Shown one piece after another: positions 28,616-37,738 of a DNA stretch of 64,000 bases. Position 1 is the stretch's first letter. Every line of letters begins with the position of its first letter. Source of the stretch: Variovorax sp. HW608 (lineage in GTDB: Bacteria > Pseudomonadota > Gammaproteobacteria > Burkholderiales > Burkholderiaceae_C); assembly GCF_900090195.1 (NCBI RefSeq), contig NZ_LT607803.1, positions 7,669,566 to 7,733,565 on the forward strand, read 5' to 3'. The notes under the pieces are model-generated. The model was not told the origin of the DNA. It was given only the letters and a program-made list of their open reading frames with translations, and made no database searches. Position numbers and translations under genes: made by a program.

Positions 28616-30165
28616 CGCTTGCCCCACTCCTGCTCGTAGGTCGTGACCAGCACCTGGTTCGACAGCCGGTTCACCTCGGCCGGCACCCGCGACATGTCCA
28701 GCGGGAAGTCGAACAGGAGCGGCAGGCTCTCGGCCGAAAGAAAGCGCAACCCCTGCGGCAGGGCGCTGGCGCCCGGCAGGCGGTAAGGCCTGTGGCTCGC
28801 GATGATGTAGCCCCACTCGCCGAAGCTCGGCACGTGCGCGTGATAGGGCGCGACCTGCAGGCCGACCGATTCGAGGGTCTCAGCGACGGTCCAGAAGCTC
28901 TTGCGCGCGATCAGCGGCGAGGTGGTCTGGATCACCGCATAGCCGCTCGCCGAGAGCCGCTTGTCGAGCAGCGCGTAGAAGGAGCTGGTGTAGAGCTTGC
29001 CGATGGCGAAATTGGTCGGGTCCGGGAAGTCGACCACGATCACGTCGAACATGTCACCCGGCTGCTGGAGCCACTGGAACGCATCGGCGTTCACGATCCG
29101 CACCTTGGGCGACTTGAGCGAACCGCCGTTGAGCGCGGCGAGCGTCTCGTGCTCGGTGAAGAGCCGCGTCATGTTCGGGTCGAGCTCGACCAGCGTCACG
29201 CTTTCCACCGACGGGTACTTGAGGATCTCGCGCACCGCCATGCCGTCGCCGCCGCCGAGCACCGCGACCTTCTTCGGCGCGCCGTGCGCCGCCATCGCCG
29301 GATGCACCAGCGCTTCGTGATAGCGGTATTCGTCGCGCTCGGCGAACTGCAGGTTGCCGTTGAGGAACAACCGGTAGCCGGCGTTGCCGTGCGTGACCAC
29401 GATGCGCTGGTAGGGCGAGGTCGCGCTGAAGACGATGCGGTCCTGGTAGAACTTGTCCTCCGCGAGCGTCGTGATGCGGTCGGCCAGGACGAATGCCGCC
29501 GCGAGCGCGAGCAGCACCAGCGCACAGGCCGTCGCATGCGCGCCGACCCGCCGCAGCTCGTGGCGGAAGAGCCAGAGCGCCCAGACCGCGACCGCCGCGT
29601 TCATGAGGCCGAACAGCAGGCCGGTGCGGATCATCCCGAGCTGCGGCACCAAGAGCAGCGGAAAGGCGATCGACACCGCGAGCGCACCGAGGTAGTCGAA
29701 GGTCAGCACCTGCGACACGAGCTCCTTGAGCGCGACATTGCGGCGCAGGATCCGCATCACCAGCGGGATTTCGAGCCCGACCAGGGCGCCGACCACCAGC
29801 ACCATGCCGTAGAGCAGCAGCCGGAACGCGCCCGGCACATAGGCGTTGGCGATGAAAAGCAGCGCCGGCATTCCGCCGCCGATGAGCGCCACCAGCAACT
29901 CGATGCGCAGGAAGTGCGCCGGCAGTTGCCGATCGAAATAGCGCGAGAGCCACGAGCCCACGCCCATGGCGAAGAGATAGGTGCCGATGACGGTGCTGAA
30001 CTGCAGCACCGAATCGCCGAGCAGGTACGAACTCAGCGCCGCCGCGCTGAGCTCGTAGACCAGCCCGCAGGCCGCGACCACGAACACGCTGGCGAGCAGC
30101 GCGATCGCGACGGGCTGCGGGCCGCTCGCGGCGGCCGGACGCGCAGACAAGGCCGTACCGGTCAA
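28612..30165 (-). CDS. Membrane-embedded spermidine synthase-like aminopropyltransferase
   Basis: 517 residues: about seven N-terminal transmembrane helices (from VAIALLASVFVVAACGLVYEL through ACALVLLALAAAFVLAD), then a spermidine synthase domain. In the latter YRYHEALVHPAM, GGGDGMAVREILKYP (AdoMet loop), LVELDP and VDFPDP (catalytic Asp pair as in DxxDP) are conserved. It could transfer aminopropyl groups from decarboxylated AdoMet to a membrane-proximal acceptor. The likely start is TTG at 30165, overlapping the TGA of the DUF350 gene; no ATG fits well. Part of a tight minus-strand operon with DUF350 and the amine oxidase homologue. Confidence 0.83.
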   Translation of the reverse strand: MTGTALSARPAAASGPQPVAIALLASVFVVAACGLVYELSAAALSSYLLGDSVLQFSTVIGTYLFAMGVGSWLSRYFDRQLPAHFLRIELLVALIGGGMPALLFIANAYVPGAFRLLLYGMVLVVGALVGLEIPLVMRILRRNVALKELVSQVLTFDYLGALAVSIAFPLLLVPQLGMIRTGLLFGLMNAAVAVWALWLFRHELRRVGAHATACALVLLALAAAFVLADRITTLAEDKFYQDRIVFSATSPYQRIVVTHGNAGYRLFLNGNLQFAERDEYRYHEALVHPAMAAHGAPKKVAVLGGGDGMAVREILKYPSVESVTLVELDPNMTRLFTEHETLAALNGGSLKSPKVRIVNADAFQWLQQPGDMFDVIVVDFPDPTNFAIGKLYTSSFYALLDKRLSASGYAVIQTTSPLIARKSFWTVAETLESVGLQVAPYHAHVPSFGEWGYIIASHRPYRLPGASALPQGLRFLSAESLPLLFDFPLDMSRVPAEVNRLSNQVLVTTYEQEWGKR

Positions 30166-30380
30166 TGGATGGCCGCAGCCACGATCACGCAGATGCCCAG
30201 GCTCATCGCCGCGACGATCACACCCAGCGCCACGTTCTGCTTCTCGACGATCTCCTGCCACAGGTCGTAGGGCGTGAGCTTGTCGATGACGAGGAAGCAC
30301 AGCCAGAAGATGGCCACGCCCAAAAACGCATAGACGAGCGAGCCGAGGACGACGTCCGGCTTCAACCATTCAAATCTCAT
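30162..30380 (-). CDS. DUF350 (YjfL-like) small membrane protein
   Basis: 72 residues with two transmembrane segments (VVLGSLVYAFLGVAIFWLCFLVIDKL and VALGVIVAAMSLGICVIVAAAI), the whole of one DUF350 unit. The tract DKLTPYDLWQEIVEKQNVALG between them is characteristic. Its function is unknown; in Escherichia coli the relative YjfL is encoded beside PspA-like and glutathionylspermidine synthetase-like genes. Here it lies between the DUF4178 gene (24 bases upstream) and the aminopropyltransferase (overlapping). Confidence 0.88.
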   Translation of the reverse strand: MRFEWLKPDVVLGSLVYAFLGVAIFWLCFLVIDKLTPYDLWQEIVEKQNVALGVIVAAMSLGICVIVAAAIH

Positions 30381-30404
30381 GATGAGGACCTCCGGATAAA
30401 AACA

Positions 30405-31892
30405 TCATTTGTGGCCGCCGCCACTGGAATAGCCACCGTACGAACCGCCCGAGCTGCGCATGCCGCCGCCACCGCCGCCGGGGCCGCTGCATGTGCTCAG
30501 GATGATCAGCAGGATGACGATCACCACCACGACGAGGATGATCGTGCCGCAGCCGACGCCAGCCCCCGCACTCAGCGGCAGCGCGTCGTTGCGCTTGAAC
30601 ATGTCCTTGCGGCCGCCGAGCTTGAATGCGGCGGCCACCGCAGCGCTGTCGATCCTGCTGCCCGACGACCAGGTGAGCTCGTTGGCATAGCGCTCCATCG
30701 ACAGCAGCGACGAGCCGCTGGCGAAGTCGCGGTTGAAGGTCTTCTGCCCACGCTGGACCTGCCAGTAGAACTCGCCGGCCACGTAGGACGTCTCGGCGTT
30801 GTAGGCGTAGAGCTGTTTGTAGACCGTGCCGAGGTAGGTGGCCTTCGATCCGTCCTTGCTCATCGTCGGCGCGCCGGTGGTCGGGCGGACCACGCTCCAG
30901 CCGTCTTCCGAGTCCACGAGGAAGCTGAAGCCGCGCTTGCGGTTGAACAGCAGGTATTCGCTCCAGCCGAAATGCTCGTCGTCGCCCGGCGCCACGCCCA
31001 TGCGGTGCTGGAAGCCGACGACCTGCCAGTCGAGGCCCTGCAGCTGCCCGACCGTGCCGAGCGGGATCAGCGGCTGCACCGGTTCGTCCTGCAGCGCGTG
31101 CCGCAGCTTGCCGCCGATGCCCTGGGTCAGGTCGATGATGCTGCTGCACGAGGCGCAGGTGATACTCTTGCTGTCGGCGAGATTGACGGTGACCGTCGCG
31201 CCGCAGTTCGGGCAGTTGAAGCTGCGGCCTTTTTCCTCCTTCGCCGATTCGTCTCGCAGGCCGGTGAGCTGCAGGTCCTCGAGCTGCACCGCGCGGCCGA
31301 GCCAGGCGCTCGGCGGATCGGTGTCGTATTCCAGGCTCAGCACCTGCCCGTTTTCGCCGCGCAGCTCGACCACTGCGAAGCGGCGGCCCAGTTCGGGCAG
31401 CCGGGGCAGTTCGCCCTGGGCGGAGACCAGCGCGGCCTGCTCGTTCGACGTGACGGTGTACGGCTGGCCATGGAAGGCCATGGTCGCGCCGACGCGCAGC
31501 TCGGCGGCGGACGGCGCGGCGCGCTGCAGGTCGAAAGGCAGCGCGAAGACGAAGGCGCCGTTGTCCTCGCTCAGGACCCCGGTGCGGTCGTCGTCGAGCG
31601 CAGCGATCCATTCGGTCCAGCGTCCGCCGTCGTAGCCGTACTGCAAGCGGCCGATGAGCGTGAACGGCCGATCGTGAACGCGGCCGGCGGCAAAGAGCTG
31701 CAGCGGGCTGAAGTCGTCGAACAGCTCCGCCATCTTGCCGGTGCGCGCGAGCGTCTCGCCCTGCCGCACCACCGTGCTGCGGCAGTAGGGGCACACCGCA
31801 TGCGTCGATTGCGCGGAGCGGAATTCGACCGGCGCGCCGCAGCCGGGGCAGGGCGCGCGGTAGTAGCGCTGGCTGGCGCCGTTCTCAGCCAT
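30405..31892 (-). CDS. Double zinc-ribbon, double DUF4178 membrane-anchored protein
   Basis: 495 residues. Zinc ribbon one near residue 15 (CPGC ... CPYC) and ribbon two near 223 (CPNC ... CASC) each precede a DUF4178 beta domain (LIGRLQYGYDGGRWTEW and VVGFQHRMGVAPGDDEHFGWSEYLLF). Near residue 446 a transmembrane helix (TIILVVVVIVILLIIL) follows, and the tail is Gly/Ser-rich, ending GGGHK. The bulk should lie in the cytoplasm next to the membrane. Between the SPFH gene and DUF350 on the same strand, an association recurring in bacteria. Biochemical role unknown. Confidence 0.86.
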   Translation of the reverse strand: MAENGASQRYYRAPCPGCGAPVEFRSAQSTHAVCPYCRSTVVRQGETLARTGKMAELFDDFSPLQLFAAGRVHDRPFTLIGRLQYGYDGGRWTEWIAALDDDRTGVLSEDNGAFVFALPFDLQRAAPSAAELRVGATMAFHGQPYTVTSNEQAALVSAQGELPRLPELGRRFAVVELRGENGQVLSLEYDTDPPSAWLGRAVQLEDLQLTGLRDESAKEEKGRSFNCPNCGATVTVNLADSKSITCASCSSIIDLTQGIGGKLRHALQDEPVQPLIPLGTVGQLQGLDWQVVGFQHRMGVAPGDDEHFGWSEYLLFNRKRGFSFLVDSEDGWSVVRPTTGAPTMSKDGSKATYLGTVYKQLYAYNAETSYVAGEFYWQVQRGQKTFNRDFASGSSLLSMERYANELTWSSGSRIDSAAVAAAFKLGGRKDMFKRNDALPLSAGAGVGCGTIILVVVVIVILLIILSTCSGPGGGGGGMRSSGGSYGGYSSGGGHK

Positions 31893-31955
31893 GGCGCTCC
31901 GAAGAGGGCCAACCTGCGGGTGGGTGGTCTGGATGTCCCGCGAAAGCTGCGGGCG

Positions 31956-33002
31956 TCACACGAGTTTCTTCAGCAGCTCCGCCTTCTTGGCGTCGAATTC
32001 TTCCTGCGTGAGGATGCCCTTGGTCTTGAGTTCGGCGAGCTTCTCCAGCGTCGTCATGACGTCGGCCGGATTGACCACCGCGACCACCGGCTGCTGGGCG
32101 GGCGCGGCCGCGGCGGCGGCGTTCTGGCTCAGCCCCTGCGACAGGTTCTGCGCCAGCACCTGCCCCAGCGCGACGCCGGCGCCCAGGCCCATCGCATCGC
32201 CGGCGATGCCGCTGCCACCGCCGGCGCCTTCGGCGATCTTCGGGATCGCCTGCGCCGTCTGGTACTGCATGAACCTGCCCATGTCGTTGCCGACCATGCC
32301 CATGCCGATCTTCTGGTCCAGGACCTTCTGCAGATCTTCGGGCAGCGAGACGTTCTGGACCGTGATGTTCTCGAGCTTGATCCCGATCTTCGCGAACTCG
32401 GGCACCAGCTGCGCCGCCAGCGCCCGCGCGAACTCGACCTGGTTGGCGGCGAGGTCGAGGAAGGGCACGCCGCTCGACGCGATCGCGTTGCTGATGTTCT
32501 GCAGCACGAGCCCCCGAAGCTGTCCATCGAGGTCGGCCACCGAATACACGCCCCGCGTGCCCGAGATCTCGGTGTGGAACAGCTTCGGATCGCCGATGCG
32601 GAAGCTGTAGTTGCCGAAGGCGCGCACCCGCACCGCGCCGAAGTCCTTGTCGCGCACGGTGATCGGCTGCGGCGTGCCCCACTTCTGGTCGACCTGCTGG
32701 CGCGTGCTGAAGAAATAGACGTCGCTCTTGAAGGGCGACTCGAAGAGCTTGTCCCAGTTCTTGAGGTAGGTGAGGACCGGCAGGGTCTGCGTGGTGAGCT
32801 TGTAGATGCCGGGGCCGAAGACGTCGGCGACCTGGCCTTCGTTGACGAACACGGCCATCTGCGATTCGCGCACCGTGAGCGATGCGCCGTTCTGGATCTC
32901 CATGTCGGCCATCGGGAAGCGCCATGCCAGGGTGCCGTCGCCGGTCTCGGTCCACTGGATGATGTCGATGAACTGCTTCTTGATGAAATCCATCAGCGCC
33001 AT
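31956..33002 (-). CDS. SPFH-domain protein with C-terminal SHOCT (YdjI-like)
   Basis: 348 residues. An SPFH/virion-core-like domain spans about 1-220 (MALMDFIKKQFIDIIQW, FVNEGQVADVFGPGIYKL, VRVRAFGNYSFRIGDP). Then comes a Gln/Ala/Gly-rich linker and a SHOCT module at the end (LEKLAELKTKGILTQEEFDAKK), a short domain thought to mediate oligomerisation. ATG at 33002 follows AGGAGCAGCTCC. Probably forms membrane-associated assemblies. First gene of the SPFH-DUF4178-DUF350-aminopropyltransferase-oxidase series; divergent from maeB. Confidence 0.88.
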   Translation of the reverse strand: MALMDFIKKQFIDIIQWTETGDGTLAWRFPMADMEIQNGASLTVRESQMAVFVNEGQVADVFGPGIYKLTTQTLPVLTYLKNWDKLFESPFKSDVYFFSTRQQVDQKWGTPQPITVRDKDFGAVRVRAFGNYSFRIGDPKLFHTEISGTRGVYSVADLDGQLRGLVLQNISNAIASSGVPFLDLAANQVEFARALAAQLVPEFAKIGIKLENITVQNVSLPEDLQKVLDQKIGMGMVGNDMGRFMQYQTAQAIPKIAEGAGGGSGIAGDAMGLGAGVALGQVLAQNLSQGLSQNAAAAAAPAQQPVVAVVNPADVMTTLEKLAELKTKGILTQEEFDAKKAELLKKLV

Positions 33003-33121
33003 GGAGCTGCTCCTACAAATGCTCGGTCGGTGATATTGCCACACCGCGGAAGCCCTGCCCGCCGTGCATTTCCGTGCTTCCCGGCGAAGCCCACGTTTCA
33101 TGAGCGAAAGGAGGCGAGGTC

Positions 33122-33127
33122 TACAAT
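33122..33127 (+). promoter_or_regulatory. maeB: Likely -10 element of the maeB promoter
   Basis: TACAAT, one mismatch from consensus, 40 bases before the maeB ATG; the -35 is weak. The ribosome binding site AGGAGG is at about 33151-33156. Confidence 0.45.
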
Positions 33128-33166
33128 CGGCGCCCTTTCTAGAAGCGTCACAGGAGGCACGGCCCA

Positions 33167-35506
33167 ATGTCCGATCCGACTTCATCGATTCCCTCGCCCG
33201 AGGACAAACGTGCCGAGCTGCGTCGCGCCGCCCTCGAATACCACGAGCATCCGGTCCCGGGAAAGATCGCGATCGCCGCGACCAAGCAGATGATCAACCA
33301 GCGCGACCTCGCGCTGGCCTATTCGCCCGGCGTGGCGGCCCCCTGCGAGGAAATCGTCAAGGACCCGGTCAACGCCTTCAAGTACACCGCGCGCGGCAAC
33401 CTCGTGGCGGTGATCTCCAACGGCACTGCGGTGCTGGGCCTCGGCGACATCGGCCCGCTGGCTTCCAAGCCGGTGATGGAAGGCAAGGGCGTGCTCTTCA
33501 AGAAGTTCGCCGGCGTCGATGTGTTCGACATCGAGATCGACGAGAAGGACCCGGCCAAGCTGGTCGAGGTCATCGCCGCGCTGGAGCCCACTTTCGGCGC
33601 CATCAACCTCGAGGACATCAAGGCCCCGGACTGCTTCTATGTCGAGCGCGAACTGCGCAAGCGCATGAAGATCCCGGTCTTCCACGACGACCAGCACGGC
33701 ACCGCGATCACCGTCGCCGCGGCGATGCTCAACGGCCTGAAGGTCGTCGGCAAGGACATCTCGCAGGTCAAGCTCGTCACTTCCGGCGCGGGCGCCGCGG
33801 CGCTGGCCTGCCTGAACCTGCTGCTCAAGGTGGGGCTGAAGCGCGAGAACGTCTACGTGACCGACCTCGCCGGCGTGGTCTACGAAGGCCGTACCGAGCT
33901 GATGGACGACGACAAGCGCCAGTACATGCAGAAGACCGACGCGCGCACCCTGTCCGAGGTGATCGAGGGCGCGGACGTGTTCCTGGGCCTCTCGGCCGGC
34001 GGCGTGCTCAAGCCCGCGATGGTCGCGAAGATGGCGGCCAAGCCCGTGATCTTCGCGCTGGCGAATCCGAACCCCGAGATCGCGCCCGAAGACGCGCATG
34101 CGGTGCGCGACGACGTGGTCATGGCCACCGGCCGCACCGACTACCCGAACCAGGTCAACAACGTCCTGTGCTTCCCGTACATCTTCCGCGGCGCGCTCGA
34201 CTGCGGCGCGACCACCATCACCGATGAGATGGAAGTGGCGGCGGTGCATGCCATCGCCGAACTCGCGCAGGCCGAGCAGAGCGAGCGCGTGGCCGCCGCG
34301 TATGCGGGCGAGAAGCTCAGCTTCGGCCCCGAATACCTGATTCCGAAGCCCTTCGATCCGCGGCTGATGATGAAGATCGCGCCCGCGGTCGCCAAGGCGG
34401 CGGCCGACAGCGGCGTGGCGCTGCGGCCGATCGCCGACCTCGACGCCTACCGCGACAAGCTGCAGACCTTCGTCTATGCCTCCGGCACCACGATGAAGCC
34501 GATCTTCGACGCCGCCAAGCGCGCGCCGAAGAAGCGGGTCGCCTTCTGCGAAGGCGAAGAAGAGCGCGTGCTGCGCGCCGCCCAGATCGTGGTCGACGAA
34601 GGCATCGCACGGCCGACGCTGATCGGCCGGCCGGCCATCATCGCGCAGCGCATCGAGAAGTTCGGCCTGCGCCTGAAGCAGGACGTGCACTACGACATCG
34701 TCAACGTCGAGTGGGACCAGCGCTACCGCGATTTCTGGCAGACCTACCACCGGATGACCGAGCGCAAGGGCACGACGGTGCAGACCGCGAAGATCGAGAT
34801 GCGCCGTCGCCTGACGCTGATCGGCTCGATGCTGCTGCACAAGGGCGACGTGGACGGGATGATCTGCGGCACCTGGGGCACGACCGCGATCCATCTGCAC
34901 TACATCGACCAGGTCATCGGCAAGCGTCCCGGCGGCTGCGCCAGCACGTCGCAGAACGTGCCGATCTACGCCTGCATGAACGGCCTGCTGCTGCCGAACC
35001 GGCAGCTGTTCCTGGTCGACACGCACGTCAACTACGACCCGACGCCCGAAGAACTCGCGGAGATCACGACGATGGCGGCGGAAGAGATGATGCGCTTCGG
35101 CATCAAGCCCAAGGCGGCGCTGCTGTCGCACTCGAATTTCGGCAGCAGCAACCAGCCCAGCGCGATCAAGATGCGGCAGACGCTGGAACTGCTGCGCACC
35201 CAGGCGCCGTGGCTCGAAGTGGACGGCGAAATGCACGGCGACGTTGCTTTGGACGGCAAGCAGCGCGCATCGGTCATGCCGCACAGCGCGCTGTCCGGCG
35301 ACGCCAATCTGCTCGTGTTCCCGAACATCGATTCGGCCAATATTGCCTACAACCTGCTCAAGACGGCGGCCGGCGGCAACATCGCGATCGGCCCGGTCCT
35401 GCTCGGAGCGGCCAAGCCTGTGCACATTCTCACGCCGAGTGCGACTGTTCGGCGCATCGTGAACATGACGGCGCTGACCGTGGCCGACGCGAACGCCGAA
35501 AGGTAA
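33167..35506 (+). CDS. maeB: NADP-dependent malic enzyme with phosphotransacetylase-like C-terminal domain
   Basis: 779 residues, the usual length of MaeB. Oxidative decarboxylation of malate to pyruvate with NADPH. The N-terminal malic domain shows [12 protein letters not shown], the Lys/Asp region [17 protein letters not shown], and NAD(P)-binding [16 protein letters not shown]. From about 430 onwards a PTA_PTB domain ([56 protein letters not shown]) is likely regulatory, probably sensing acetyl-CoA. AGGAGG precedes the ATG. Monocistronic by appearance, followed by a strong hairpin. Confidence 0.96.
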   Translation: MSDPTSSIPSPEDKRAELRRAALEYHEHPVPGKIAIAATKQMINQRDLALAYSPGVAAPCEEIVKDPVNAFKYTARGNLVAVISNGTAVLGLGDIGPLASKPVMEGKGVLFKKFAGVDVFDIEIDEKDPAKLVEVIAALEPTFGAINLEDIKAPDCFYVERELRKRMKIPVFHDDQHGTAITVAAAMLNGLKVVGKDISQVKLVTSGAGAAALACLNLLLKVGLKRENVYVTDLAGVVYEGRTELMDDDKRQYMQKTDARTLSEVIEGADVFLGLSAGGVLKPAMVAKMAAKPVIFALANPNPEIAPEDAHAVRDDVVMATGRTDYPNQVNNVLCFPYIFRGALDCGATTITDEMEVAAVHAIAELAQAEQSERVAAAYAGEKLSFGPEYLIPKPFDPRLMMKIAPAVAKAAADSGVALRPIADLDAYRDKLQTFVYASGTTMKPIFDAAKRAPKKRVAFCEGEEERVLRAAQIVVDEGIARPTLIGRPAIIAQRIEKFGLRLKQDVHYDIVNVEWDQRYRDFWQTYHRMTERKGTTVQTAKIEMRRRLTLIGSMLLHKGDVDGMICGTWGTTAIHLHYIDQVIGKRPGGCASTSQNVPIYACMNGLLLPNRQLFLVDTHVNYDPTPEELAEITTMAAEEMMRFGIKPKAALLSHSNFGSSNQPSAIKMRQTLELLRTQAPWLEVDGEMHGDVALDGKQRASVMPHSALSGDANLLVFPNIDSANIAYNLLKTAAGGNIAIGPVLLGAAKPVHILTPSATVRRIVNMTALTVADANAER

Positions 35507-35557
35507 GCGCACCTCCGCAAGCAAGCGCTGACTTCCTGACGGCCGCCAATCCCATTC

Positions 35558-35580
35558 GCCTGCTCAAAGATTGAGCAGGC
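35558..35580 (+). terminator. Hairpin after maeB
   Basis: Perfect ten-base-pair stem GCCTGCTCAA/TTGAGCAGGC with an AGA loop; only a weak T-rich tail follows. Confidence 0.6.
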
Positions 35581-35685
35581 GCTTGCTATTTGCGCGCCCC
35601 TGGTGCACACTTACGGGCTTGAATTTGAGGGTTTACCCCAATGGGTGGACCCCGATTCGGCCCTCGCTCTTTTTTCTGGTGCCCC

Positions 35686-36099
35686 ATGGCGGTTTTCGCC
35701 TCGATTTCGTCCCCTGTGTCCAAGTTTGCGCTCACTAGCTTGCTGCTGGTGGCTCTCGCGAATGGTGTCCAGGCACGCGAATGGACCGGCACCCGTACCG
35801 GCCAGCCGGCACAGGAAACGATCGCGCTGGCCGAATTGCCGGTGCAAGGCCAGCGTACCTACGAGGCCATCTTCAGGGGTGGCCCTTTCCGCTATGAGAA
35901 GGACGGCATCGTGTTCGGCAACCGCGAACGCCTGCTGCCTCAGGAACGTCGAGGCCACTACCGAGAGTACACGGTCGAAACGCCCGGTTCGCGTGATCGT
36001 GGTGCGAAGCGGATCGTCTGCGGAGGCGAGCGCACGACACCAACGTCCTGCTGGTATACGGCGGATCACTACGCGAGCTTCAGGCGGATCGTTCCCTGA
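35686..36099 (+). CDS. Exported guanyl-specific ribonuclease (RNase Sa/barnase superfamily)
   Basis: 137 residues with a signal peptide (cleavage after GVQA, about residue 30). The mature part matches RNase Sa: GPFRYEKDGIVFGNRERLLP, HYREYTVETPGSRDRGAKRI and TADHYASF. The catalytic set is present: Glu94, Arg105, Arg109 and His128 correspond to Glu54, Arg65, Arg69 and His85 of RNase Sa. It should cut RNA after guanosine. An upstream in-frame ATG at 35641 (with GAGGG before it) would lengthen the signal region; the later ATG gives a better signal peptide. Immediately followed by a barstar gene, its expected inhibitor. Confidence 0.9.
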   Translation: MAVFASISSPVSKFALTSLLLVALANGVQAREWTGTRTGQPAQETIALAELPVQGQRTYEAIFRGGPFRYEKDGIVFGNRERLLPQERRGHYREYTVETPGSRDRGAKRIVCGGERTTPTSCWYTADHYASFRRIVP

Positions 36100-36143
36100 G
36101 CGATGAAATGAATTTGGAGAGGCGCAGAACTGCGTCCTGAGAA

Positions 36144-36578
36144 ATGATGACGACAACCATGGAAAGACCAGCGGAGATGACCCAATCCCTTCGTGGCGTG
36201 CGACCCAACATCGTGCAGTCGATTCGCGCGTTTCGCGTGAGCGACCTGCAGGAGGCAGCACATGCGGCCGGTCAGCACTTTCTGTATGCCAACCTCGGCA
36301 ACGCCCAGACCAAGCAGGACGTCCTGGATCTGATCGCGCAGCAATTCATGTTCCCCCAGCACTTCGGGAAGAACTTCGACGCGCTCTACGACTGCATGAC
36401 GGATCCGCTGCACAAGTCGGGCCCGCAGCCGGGCTTCGTCATCGTCCTCGAACAGATTCCCGCCAACGCCAAGTTCGACAAGGAAGCGCGCGAGCAGCTT
36501 CTCGACATCTTCCGCGACGCGGCGGACTACTGGGGGGATCGGAAAATTCCTTTCCGGTGCTTCTATTCTTTTCTGTAG
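36144..36578 (+). CDS. Barstar-family ribonuclease inhibitor
   Basis: 144 residues; the barstar fold starts near residue 25. The RNase-binding helix [18 protein letters not shown] aligns with barstar, keeping both key aspartates (Asp79 and Asp83 for Asp35 and Asp39), and the C-terminal [12 protein letters not shown] ... FRCFYSFL is typical. It has no signal peptide, so it protects the cytoplasm from unexported RNase. It starts 44 bases after the RNase stop on the same strand. Several ATGs (36144, 36147, 36159, 36177) could serve; the N-terminal 25 residues are variable. Confidence 0.9.
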   Translation: MMTTTMERPAEMTQSLRGVRPNIVQSIRAFRVSDLQEAAHAAGQHFLYANLGNAQTKQDVLDLIAQQFMFPQHFGKNFDALYDCMTDPLHKSGPQPGFVIVLEQIPANAKFDKEAREQLLDIFRDAADYWGDRKIPFRCFYSFL

Positions 36579-36906
36579 CCCGTTCTGCACAAACCAGCCA
36601 AGCAGAACGGGCGAACGAGGCTCAGCAAAACGGCGCCGCAGGTGCCGAGGTCGAAAAGGCGCAAGAGGCCGACCCGACGGCGGAAAAGATGCCGACGGAC
36701 AAATTGGTCGACGTGTCCCCGTTGGCGCTGCGCATGAGCAGCCCCTTCAACGCCGGGTACTGGCTCGCAGCCGCCTGATTGTTGCTCGCCCCCAGGCTTG
36801 CTCACTTCGTGTAGCCGCCAACCCCCTACCGGGGGCAACACCAGCGGCCCGGCAGAGCCGGTTCCGCGGTGTTTCACCAACGAAAGCCCGTCGATGACGG
36901 GCTTTT
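36579..36906. other. Gene-free stretch between barstar and rsmA
   Basis: 328 bases. Holds a hairpin right after the barstar stop (CCCGTTCTGC 36579-36588 with GCAGAACGGG 36602-36611, no T-run), repeat copy C, a CCCCC/GGGGG hairpin at 36821-36834, and a bidirectional terminator at its right edge. No convincing coding sequence on either strand. Confidence 0.6.
36788..36834 (-). repeat. Intergenic repeat copy C with C/G hairpin
   Basis: Minus-strand copy of the unit at 6743 and 20137: ACACGAAGTGAGCAAGCCTGGGGG read from 36811 to 36788, next to the CCCCC TACC GGGGG hairpin (36821-36834). Same layout as copy B, inverted. Confidence 0.7.
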
Positions 36907-36907
36907 T
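36883..36907. terminator. Bidirectional terminator between barstar and rsmA
   Basis: AAAGCCCGTC/GACGGGCTTT perfect stem with a GAT loop, then TTTTT on the plus strand; it abuts the rsmA stop codon. Confidence 0.85.
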
Positions 36908-37684
36908 CACTTTCGGAGCTGCTGGGCGAGGGCGAGGTACTCGGCGACCGGGACTTCCTCCGCGCGGCGCTGGGTGTCGAAGGCGCCGGCGAAGTTCTTC
37001 TGCTCCAGCCACTTGCCGAGGCTGTGGCGCAGGAGCTTGCGGCGCTGGCTGAAGGCCACCTGCACGACTTCGCCGAGCAGATCGGCATCGACCTCTGGCG
37101 GCTCGGCGAAAGGCACCATCCGCACCACGGCGCTGTCGACGCGCGGCGGCGGATCGAAGCTCTCGGGCGGCACGAAGAGGATGTTGTCCATGGCATAGCG
37201 CCACTGCAGCATCACGCTCAGGCGGCCGTAGTCGGAGGTCGCGGGCACTGCGACCATGCGGTCGATCACTTCCTTTTGCAGCATGAAATGCTGGTCGGCG
37301 ATCAGGTCCGCGAAGTCCAGCAGATGGAAAAGGATGGGCGTCGAGATGTTGTAGGGCAGATTTCCGACGACGCGAAGCCGCGTGGCGGGGCGGCGCCGCC
37401 AGCCGGGCCGCGAGCGCCGCGAAATCAACCTTCAACACGTCGGATTCCACGACGTCGAGCTGGCCATGTCTGCGCAGGCGCTCGGCCAGATCGCGGTCGA
37501 GCTCGATCACCGTCAGGCGACCCAGTCGCTCCACGAGCGGCTGCGTCAGGGCCGCGAGACCGGGGCCGATCTCGACCATCGCATCGCCGGGTTTCGGGGC
37601 GATCTCGCGCACGATCGCATCGATGATGGCCATGTCTGCCAGGAAGTGCTGGCCGAACCGCTTGCGGGGGATGTGCTGCCTCAC
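36907..37684 (-). pseudogene. rsmA: rsmA (ksgA) 16S rRNA dimethyladenosine transferase, frameshifted
   Basis: RsmA dimethylates A1518 and A1519 of 16S rRNA. The first part is in one frame (GTG at 37684, [17 protein letters not shown], AdoMet motif [33 protein letters not shown]). The rest is in another ([18 protein letters not shown], the catalytic NLPY motif, onward to ALAQQLRK). The total of 778 bases is one more than 259 codons, so a single extra base explains it; removing one G from the GGGG at 37387-37390 restores a continuous 258-residue protein. It follows surA, as usual. Real mutation or a homopolymer sequencing error cannot be told apart here. Confidence 0.88.
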
Positions 37685-37738
37685 CCCCGCGCTCCACGCG
37701 CGGAGGCCCTGAAACGGGTGGTCTTCATCCCGCGGCCA

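Noticed and set aside
30165..33293. 1042-codon plus-strand open frame opposite the SPFH-DUF4178 genes
   Set aside because: Crosses four genes and their gaps; His/Arg/Ala-rich with no motif, whereas the minus strand gives known families.
36563..36906. Extension of the first rsmA frame past the frameshift
   Set aside because: Sequence after the shift is meaningless Arg/Pro-rich; the true RsmA C-terminus is in the other frame.
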